DNA of 64,000 bases from Salinarimonas soli (GTDB lineage Bacteria; Pseudomonadota; Alphaproteobacteria; Rhizobiales; Beijerinckiaceae): the NCBI RefSeq assembly GCF_008386575.1, contig NZ_VUOA01000017.1:42085-106084 (forward strand), in the 5' to 3' direction. The notes beneath the pieces are model-generated. The model did not search any database and had not been told where the DNA came from. It was given only the letters and a program-made list of their open reading frames with translations. Position 1 is the stretch's first letter. Each line of letters begins with the position of its first letter. This document shows, one piece after another, positions 56,697-64,000 of the stretch. The position numbers were made by a program, and so were the translations under genes.

Positions 56697-57268
56697 ACCG
56701 AGCCGTCCGGCGGCGCGCCCTCATAGACATCGCGTAGCGTGAGCGTCGCACCGATGCGTGGCAGGGCGATCGCCGCGTCGGATCCCTCGAAGGCCTCGTC
56801 GCGCCACCCCTCGTCCGTCCGCTCCAGGAGCACCGCCCGCATCGCGTCCGGCTCGACGAAGAGGATGTAGAGGAGCGTCGGGAGGCGCTTGTACTCCTCG
56901 ATCTTGCGAAGGCGGTCGGCCGGACGGTTCGACGGCGAGAGCACCTCGACCACGAGCGTCGGCGCCTGTGCCTCCTGCGAGCGCCGGTCCGGAGGCGCGC
57001 AGTCCACGCTCACGTCAGGGCGGCGGATGTTGCGGATCGAGGTCCGAATGGCCGTGTCGGCCGTGGCGACGCGGCAGGGACCGCCCCGCAGCTGGACGGC
57101 GAGGCTCGCGATCATGTTGACCACGAGCACGTCGTGAACGTTGCTGGCCCCCGTCATCCCGCGGAGCGGGACGGGGAAGCCGTCGACGAGCTCGTAGCGC
57201 TCCTCCTGGTCGAGCTGCCAGGCGAGGAACTCTTCCGCGCTCATGAGCTTGCATTGCGGCTCGGCCAT
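56693..57268 (-). CDS. Uma2-family (DUF820) predicted endonuclease
   Basis: 191 residues from the ATG at 57268, preceded by GGAGG six bases away; an ATG at 57286 is possible. SAEEFLAWQLDQEERYELVDG at the start, then PDVSVDC, LVVEVLSPSN and KIEEYK form the PD-(D/E)XK nuclease core of this family. The protein has no known substrate; such genes are numerous in cyanobacteria and scattered in other bacteria, which fits transfer. Confidence 0.88.
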   Translation of the reverse strand: MAEPQCKLMSAEEFLAWQLDQEERYELVDGFPVPLRGMTGASNVHDVLVVNMIASLAVQLRGGPCRVATADTAIRTSIRNIRRPDVSVDCAPPDRRSQEAQAPTLVVEVLSPSNRPADRLRKIEEYKRLPTLLYILFVEPDAMRAVLLERTDEGWRDEAFEGSDAAIALPRIGATLTLRDVYEGAPPDGSV

Positions 57269-57298
57269 CGCGACCTCCGCCCGCATCCTAGCGCATCC

Positions 57299-58513
57299 TC
57301 ACGCCCCCCGCAGCATCCGCTCCGCCGCGTCCGCGAACACCTGCGCGCCGAGCACGATGTCCTCCTCCGCGGTGTCCTCCGTCCAATGGTGGCTGATGCC
57401 GCCGATGGAGGGGACGAAGAGCATGGCGGCGGGCATGACCCGGGCGAGATATTGCGCGTCGTGCCCCGCCCCGCTCGGCAGGCGCATGGAGCGGCCGCCC
57501 GCCGCCCCCTCGATGCAGTCCTGGAGGCGCCCGTCCATGAGGGCGGGGGTCGACTGGCCCATGACCTCCAGCGTGAGCGGGCAGGGCCCCGTCCGGTTCG
57601 CCTCGGCGATGAGCTCGCGCAAGGCCGCGTCGAGGCGGGTCAGGGTCGCGGGATCGGCGTCGCGGAACTGGAACAGGGCCTCGGCGCGGCCCGGGATGAT
57701 GCTCGGCGCGCCGGGCTCCAGGGTGATGCGCCCGCAGGTCCACACGGTGCGCTCGCCCGCGATCTCGGGAAAGCGCCGGTCGATGGCGCCAAGGAGCCGT
57801 ACCAGGGCGAGGCCCGCGTCGCGCCGGCGCGCCATGCTCGTGGTGCCGGCGTGGTTCTGCGCCCCCTCCGCCGTGATCCGGTACTGCCAGATGGCGACGA
57901 TCGCCGTGACGACGCCGATCTTGAGCCCCGTGGACTCAAGGGTGTCGCCCTGCTCGATATGGGCCTCCAGGTAGCCGACATGCCGCCCGGGCTCGTGCGT
58001 CACGCGCTCGCGGCCCCCATAGCCCGCCCGCTCCAGCGCGTCGCGCAGGGGCGTACCGTCGTAGCGGTTGCGCGCCCCGTCGATCTCGTCCTCGTCGAGG
58101 AGCCCCACATAGGAGCGGCTGCCGAGGAACGAGCCGAAATGGCCCTCCTCGTCGAACCAGGCCGCGACGTCGATGCCGAGATCTCGCGTTTCCGGGTCTT
58201 GCGCGAAGGCGCGCGCGGCCTCGAGGCCGTAGATCAGGCCGAGCGGCCCGTCGAGCCAGCCCGCCTTGTTCTGGCTCTCCACGTGCGAGCCCGTCAGCAG
58301 CTTGGGGCCGCTCGCGCGGGAGAAGCCGAACACGCTGCCGATCCCGTCGATGCGCGCCTCCAGCCCCGCCGCCTCCAGGCGCTCGGCGAACCAGCGCCGC
58401 GCCGCGACATCCGGCTCCGACAGGGAGGGGCGGTGGACCCCCGTCTTGAAGCGCCCGAAATCGCGCATGGCTTGGAGGTCGGCGAGGATGCGGGCGGGGT
58501 CGGTGCGGGGCAT
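57299..58513 (-). CDS. M20-family allantoate amidohydrolase/N-carbamoyl amino acid hydrolase
   Basis: 404 residues. The zinc ligands are in TGSHVESQ near residue 77, GWLDGPLG, FDEEGHFGS near residue 118, EAHIEQG near residue 180 and the late His in ISHHWTED. The family removes carbamoyl or ureide groups from allantoate or N-carbamoyl amino acids. No allantoin or hydantoin genes are nearby. The start is taken at 58513, leaving a long upstream gap to acs. Confidence 0.88.
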   Translation of the reverse strand: MPRTDPARILADLQAMRDFGRFKTGVHRPSLSEPDVAARRWFAERLEAAGLEARIDGIGSVFGFSRASGPKLLTGSHVESQNKAGWLDGPLGLIYGLEAARAFAQDPETRDLGIDVAAWFDEEGHFGSFLGSRSYVGLLDEDEIDGARNRYDGTPLRDALERAGYGGRERVTHEPGRHVGYLEAHIEQGDTLESTGLKIGVVTAIVAIWQYRITAEGAQNHAGTTSMARRRDAGLALVRLLGAIDRRFPEIAGERTVWTCGRITLEPGAPSIIPGRAEALFQFRDADPATLTRLDAALRELIAEANRTGPCPLTLEVMGQSTPALMDGRLQDCIEGAAGGRSMRLPSGAGHDAQYLARVMPAAMLFVPSIGGISHHWTEDTAEEDIVLGAQVFADAAERMLRGA

Positions 58514-58712
58514 GGCGGGGCTCCGGAACGTGGGGCATCGGCTTTGCCAGGAGCCCGAGGGCCGCGCAAGGCCGCCCTCCGCCCTTGGTGGGGCGACCAA
58601 AGTGCGATCCCTGCCGCGCTTGCAGGCCTTCCGTCTCGTCAAGTAAACCTTGAGGCAACAACCCCGCCGGGACCGATCCGGGCGGAGGATTCTTGACCAC
58701 CGGGAGGTCACC

Positions 58713-60665
<1,953 letters not shown>

Positions 60666-60670
60666 CGCAG

Positions 60671-60792
60671 CAATCCCCCTCCCCCTTGCGGGGAGGGGAC
60701 AGGGGTGGGGGTCGGGACGCCACCCGCGGCCGGTCCAGAAGAGGGCCGCACGAGACCGCGCGCCCCCCACCCCTTCCCGCAAGGGCGAGGGT
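60671..60792. repeat. Dispersed inverted repeat, family B copy 2
   Basis: Left arm at 60671-60715 with CCCCCTCCCCCTTGCGGGG and GGGTGGGGGTCGGGACGC, as in copy 1 at 32910-33077. The middle GTCCAGAAGAGGGC also matches, with changed bases. The right arm (60762-60792) is shorter and more degraded. It follows acs and may terminate it. Confidence 0.75.
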
Positions 60793-60867
60793 GTGTGCGG
60801 TACGCCACTTCGCGAGGCGCCGATCATCGGTTATCCTCAGGCACCTAACGACCGAGAGGAGCCTCTG

Positions 60868-61173
60868 ATGAGTCTCAAGCGTCTCTTCACCGAGCATCCC
60901 GCCTCCGTCGGCGAGACCTACGCCCAGCACATGGGCGTGGCGCTCAGCTTCGCCCTGCCGCTCACGAAGGCGGCGCTGGGCGCCTTCGTCCACGCCGTGT
61001 TCCCGTTCCTGTGCACCACGACGGCGAGCGACACTGTGAAGGGCCTGCATGCCCGCATGACCCGGCGCTGCGCCACCTGCCCGAAGGGCCCCGTCCACCG
61101 GCCCGAGCTCTTCGCCACCGGCCCCCGGATCGCGATCCCCGATCGCATCGCCGCCTTCGATCCCGGCATTTGA
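60868..61173 (+). CDS. DUF6356-like protein
   Basis: 101 residues behind a GAGAGGAG site. LFTEHPASVGETYAQHMGVAL at the start and two membrane-like segments (ALSFALPLTKAALGAFVHAVF) are followed by a Cys pair region (RRCATCPKGP). This resembles short DUF6356 proteins, found in Alphaproteobacteria near capsular or cell-wall genes. Function unknown. Confidence 0.65.
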   Translation: MSLKRLFTEHPASVGETYAQHMGVALSFALPLTKAALGAFVHAVFPFLCTTTASDTVKGLHARMTRRCATCPKGPVHRPELFATGPRIAIPDRIAAFDPGI

Positions 61174-61271
61174 CGGCAAAAAGGTCAGCGTTTCTCAACC
61201 GCGTCTTCGAACCGAACGGCAAGGCTTGAGCGTTAGCGTCACGGCAAAGGTCGTCAACAAGGACCTCCGGG

Positions 61272-61778
61272 ATGCGCAAACGGATCGTAGCGGCCGCTCT
61301 CTGGGCGGCGATGATGGCCTGTGCCGGGAAGCCGGCTCAGGCGCGGGAGATGGTTCCCTTCGGGGCTGGCGTGCAGCCGGGCACCATCGTGGTGAAGACG
61401 GGGGAGCGGCGGCTCTATCTCGTGCTCGGCGACGGCCGGGCGCTGCGCTACCCCGTGGCCGTGGGCCAGCCCGACAAGCAATGGTTCGGCTGGTCGGCCG
61501 TGGACGGCAAGTACGTCAACCCCGCCTGGTCGCCCCCCGACGTCGTGAAGCGCGACAATCCCCGCCTGCCCGACCTCATCCCCGGCGGCTCGCCCCGCAA
61601 CCCCATGGGCGTGCGGGCCCTGACGCTGACCGGCGGCGAATACGCCATCCACGGCACCAACAACCCCAAATCCATCGGCCGCTTCGCGTCCTATGGCTGC
61701 ATCCGCATGTTCAACGAGGACATCGTGGACCTCTTCGAGCGGGTGGGGGTCGGCACGCCCGTGGTGGTGATCCGCTAG
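61272..61778 (+). CDS. L,D-transpeptidase (YkuD)
   Basis: 168 residues. A signal peptide (MRKRIVAAALWAAMM, cleavage near PAQA) is followed by a YkuD domain with IHGTNNP containing His127 and SYGCIRM containing the catalytic Cys143. These enzymes make 3-3 or outer-membrane-protein cross-links in peptidoglycan. Small enough to have no extra domain. Hyphomicrobiales carry many paralogues. Confidence 0.93.
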   Translation: MRKRIVAAALWAAMMACAGKPAQAREMVPFGAGVQPGTIVVKTGERRLYLVLGDGRALRYPVAVGQPDKQWFGWSAVDGKYVNPAWSPPDVVKRDNPRLPDLIPGGSPRNPMGVRALTLTGGEYAIHGTNNPKSIGRFASYGCIRMFNEDIVDLFERVGVGTPVVVIR

Positions 61779-61842
61779 GGCGCGCGACGCCGATCGGCTA
61801 GCGTTCCCCGGCGCCGTGGTGCGCCGAGGGGAGCCGATTCGG

Positions 61843-62529
61843 ATGACACGACCGCGCATCGCCGTCCTGCTGGACGAGAACACCAGCGGCGGCGGCACGA
61901 AATACGAGGCGGCGAAGGGCTATTTCAGGAGCGTCGCCGACGCGGGCGGGCTGCCGTTCGGCATCCCCTACCTGCCGGAGATCGTCGACCTCGTCGTGCG
62001 GGACTATGACGGCCTCGTCGCGGTGGGCGGCCGCTTCGCCTATCCGGACGAATGGTACCTGCCCGGCGAGGTGTCCCCGTCCCCGCCGTCCGAGCGGCTG
62101 CCCATCGAGCGCGCCCTCGTCGAGGGCTTCCTCGCCTGGGACAAGCCCGTGCTGGGGATCTGCGCCGGCATGCAGATGCTCGCCTGCCTGCATGGCTGCC
62201 GTCTCGCGCCCGACCTGCGGGCGCTGGTCCCCCACGCCCTGGAGCACGACAGGCGGGACCATCTCCACCCGATCACGCTCGCCGAGGGATCGCGCCTGAG
62301 GGCCGTGATCGGGCGGCCCCGGATGGAGGTGAACAGCTTTCATCGGGAGGCCGTCGCGCGGCTCTCGCCCCAGGTGGTGGCGAGCGCCCGCACGGACGAC
62401 GGCATCGTCGAGGCGATCGAGATCCCGGCGGCGCGATTCGCCATCGGCATCCAATGGCACCAGGAACTCATGGCCGGCACCGATCATCCCGGCAACGCGC
62501 TGTTCCGGGCCTTCGTGGAGGCGGCCTGA
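61843..62529 (+). CDS. Class I glutamine amidotransferase (gamma-glutamyl-GABA hydrolase type)
   Basis: 228 residues. The nucleophile Cys107 lies in LGICAGMQML and His206/Glu208 in IQWHQE. The segment VGGRFAYPDEWY precedes it. The layout resembles PuuD-type hydrolases (C26), which release glutamate from gamma-glutamyl compounds, but no putrescine genes are nearby and the usual signature is altered, so the substrate is open. Confidence 0.85.
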   Translation: MTRPRIAVLLDENTSGGGTKYEAAKGYFRSVADAGGLPFGIPYLPEIVDLVVRDYDGLVAVGGRFAYPDEWYLPGEVSPSPPSERLPIERALVEGFLAWDKPVLGICAGMQMLACLHGCRLAPDLRALVPHALEHDRRDHLHPITLAEGSRLRAVIGRPRMEVNSFHREAVARLSPQVVASARTDDGIVEAIEIPAARFAIGIQWHQELMAGTDHPGNALFRAFVEAA

Positions 62530-62544
62530 ACGCGGGGACGCGCC

Positions 62545-63543
62545 TTAGCGGCTGTTGCCGGCGTCGAGCATGCGCTCGTAGTTGATCACGAACTGGCTCG
62601 GGTCCACCCGCGCGCCGCGGTCGACGTTGGAGAGCACGACCGTGGTCTGGAAGCCCTGCGGATCCGTGATCTGCCACTTGGTGAGGTTCTGCACCGCCCC
62701 GTCGAAATGAAGCACGATCTTCGAGGTGCCGCCGAGGGTCGAGCGGTCCTCCAGCGCCACGCGGGCCTCCGTCTCGGTGCGGTCGACGGAGGTGACCTTG
62801 ACATCGCGGCCGAGATCGACGCGCTCGCGGGTGAGGAACTTCAGGGGCGTCTGCGACAGGGGGTAGAGGTCCTGGGTGGCGAGCTTGCGATCGCGCACCG
62901 CGACCGACGACCCGTCCGCGATCACCTCCAGGGTGGCCGGGGAGCGGTACTCGAAGCGCAGCTTGCCGGGGCGCTGGATATAGAGCCGGCCCGACATGCG
63001 CCGCCCGTCGCCGCCGATCTGCACGAAATCGCCGGTGAGGGAGCCGAGGCCGTTGAAATAGGCGTTGGCGCGCTCCAGCACCTGCCGGTCGTTGAGCGGC
63101 CCCTCGGACGCGGCGGGAGGATTGCGCACGGCGGCGAGCTGGAGGGGCTCGGCGGAGGCGGTCTGGGTGGGGAGCGGGCGGGCCTCGGGGGCGGGCGCGG
63201 CGGCGGCCGGAGCGGCGGCAGGGTCCGCCTTCGCGGCGAGGGCCTCCAGCGCGGCGGGCCGGCGCGGGGGCAGGGGCCACGCGGTCCGCGTGGTGCCGTC
63301 GGCGGCCGGCGCCGCGGGCTCGGCGCGGGCACGGGTCCGCGGCTCGGGGGCGATCCGCTCGGGGGCGGGCTCGGCCAACGGAACGGGGGCGGGCGGCACG
63401 GGCGCGGGGGCCTGCGCTGCGGGCGCGGACCCGCCGAGACCGAACATCCGCTCGAGGAAGTTCTGGGCGCTCGCCGGTCCGGACGCGGCGGCCGACACGG
63501 CGAGCCCCACGATGAGGCCGGCGGCAGGACGGCGAAGGGTCAT
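62545..63543 (-). CDS. lolA: LolA-like outer membrane lipoprotein carrier
   Basis: 332 residues. A signal peptide (LIVGLAVSAAASGPASA) is followed by about 110 residues rich in Pro and Ala that are not part of the usual fold. From about residue 150 the LolA domain begins: DRQVLERANAYFNGLGSLTGDF, then GRLYIQRPGKLRFEY and QDLYPLSQTPLKFL. LolA takes lipoproteins across the periplasm to LolB. The gene sits beside ftsK, as in many Alphaproteobacteria. Confidence 0.92.
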   Translation of the reverse strand: MTLRRPAAGLIVGLAVSAAASGPASAQNFLERMFGLGGSAPAAQAPAPVPPAPVPLAEPAPERIAPEPRTRARAEPAAPAADGTTRTAWPLPPRRPAALEALAAKADPAAAPAAAAPAPEARPLPTQTASAEPLQLAAVRNPPAASEGPLNDRQVLERANAYFNGLGSLTGDFVQIGGDGRRMSGRLYIQRPGKLRFEYRSPATLEVIADGSSVAVRDRKLATQDLYPLSQTPLKFLTRERVDLGRDVKVTSVDRTETEARVALEDRSTLGGTSKIVLHFDGAVQNLTKWQITDPQGFQTTVVLSNVDRGARVDPSQFVINYERMLDAGNSR

Positions 63544-63645
63544 CGGCAGAGGTCTCCAGAGAAAGCCGGGCGTCCAAGAACCCCCGCGATGTGGCGAATT
63601 GACGACGCCCGCGCGACGCTCGGGTTCCCGAGGGGAAGGCGCGCC

Positions 63646-64000
63646 TCAATCGTCGTCGTGGTCGCCCCCGCCGCCATGCCCGCCGCCCTCCAGAAGGATC
63701 TCGCGCTTGCCCGCGTGGTTCGCGGGTCCGACGATCCCCTCGCGCTCCATGCGCTCCATGAGCGAGGCGGCGCGGTTGTAGCCGATCTGGAGGCGACGCT
63801 GGATGTAGGAGGTCGAGGCCTTCTTGTCGCGCAGCACCGTCTGGACGGCCTGATCATAGAGGTCGCCGCCGGCCTCGCCGAAGGAGCCCGCGTCGAACAC
63901 GGCCGCGTCCACGCCGCCGCCTGCCGCGTCGCCCCCGCCCTCCTCGTCGGAGGTGACGGCGTCGAGATAAGCCGGACGGCCCTGCTGCTTGAGGTGGGCC
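63646..64000 (-). CDS. ftsK: FtsK DNA translocase, C-terminal end
   Basis: The gene is cut by the right edge of the window; about 118 codons remain. The frame reads HLKQQGRPAYLDAVTSD, then LYDQAVQTVLRDKKASTSY and QRRLQIGYNRAASLMERME, the gamma (winged helix) domain that reads KOPS sequences and activates XerCD. The Asp-rich end (GGGHGGGGDHDDD) is typical of alphaproteobacterial FtsK. It is 103 bases upstream of lolA. Confidence 0.92.
   Translation of the reverse strand, partial: AHLKQQGRPAYLDAVTSDEEGGGDAAGGGVDAAVFDAGSFGEAGGDLYDQAVQTVLRDKKASTSYIQRRLQIGYNRAASLMERMEREGIVGPANHAGKREILLEGGGHGGGGDHDDD

Overview
The window is very GC-rich bacterial DNA packed with genes. It reads as a chromosomal segment of an alphaproteobacterium of the order Hyphomicrobiales (Rhizobiales). 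The grounds are gene content and order: ChvI/ChvG next to a short HPr kinase, a mannose-type EIIA and HPr; ahcY beside a DivL-type cell-cycle pseudokinase; AddAB instead of RecBCD; a trpFBA-accD-folC run; and hemC-hemD-mitofilin-hemY. The genus cannot be fixed from the sequence alone. No rRNA, tRNA, insertion sequence, prophage or CRISPR array was seen.

Layout. Positions 1-9602 hold a sugar epimerase fragment and a WecA/MraY-like transferase, a metallo-beta-lactamase-fold hydrolase next to an ABC exporter-like protein whose ATPase motifs are all degraded, a TPR protein, a GMC oxidoreductase, two stand-alone response regulators and a class II amidotransferase. Positions 9780-20573 hold an NhaD/CitMHS-type transporter, pckA, a HugZ-type haem protein, chvI-chvG-hprK-EIIA-HPr, a vapBC pair and ahcY. 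Positions 21003-32905 are one co-directional run: divL, a tsaE-kinase fusion, a murU-type nucleotidyltransferase, addB, addA and trxA. Positions 33077-43749 run the other way: folC, accD, trpA, trpB, trpF, a HepT pair, an ornithine cyclodeaminase homologue, lapA, ihfB, sppA and an ABA4-like membrane pair controlled by a divergent TetR gene. Positions 44542-53480 hold rpsA, a DUF2306/LytTR pair and the haem operon. Positions 53589-64000 hold tsaD-gpsA, small proteins, an EVE protein, a Uma2 protein, an M20 hydrolase, acs, an L,D-transpeptidase, an amidotransferase, lolA and the 3' end of ftsK.

How the genes work together. A housekeeping backbone from pckA to rpsA looks like a conserved alphaproteobacterial gene order. 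It has been interrupted by toxin-antitoxin material: vapBC before ahcY, a Phd/PIN pair plus an older PIN remnant between trpA and trpB, and HepT with a degraded nucleotidyltransferase fused by overlap to trpF. Two families of dispersed palindromic repeats, with two copies each, fill intergenic gaps. ChvG/ChvI, HPr kinase and the incomplete PTS form a carbon and envelope-stress regulatory unit next to pckA. TsaE-kinase and MurU suggest recycling of N-acetylmuramic acid. The most unusual items are the ABC pseudo-ATPase with three repeated segments, the tyrosine-for-histidine DivL kinase, the TsaE-kinase fusion, the HepT system whose partner lacks its catalytic motif, and the toxin graveyard in the trp region.
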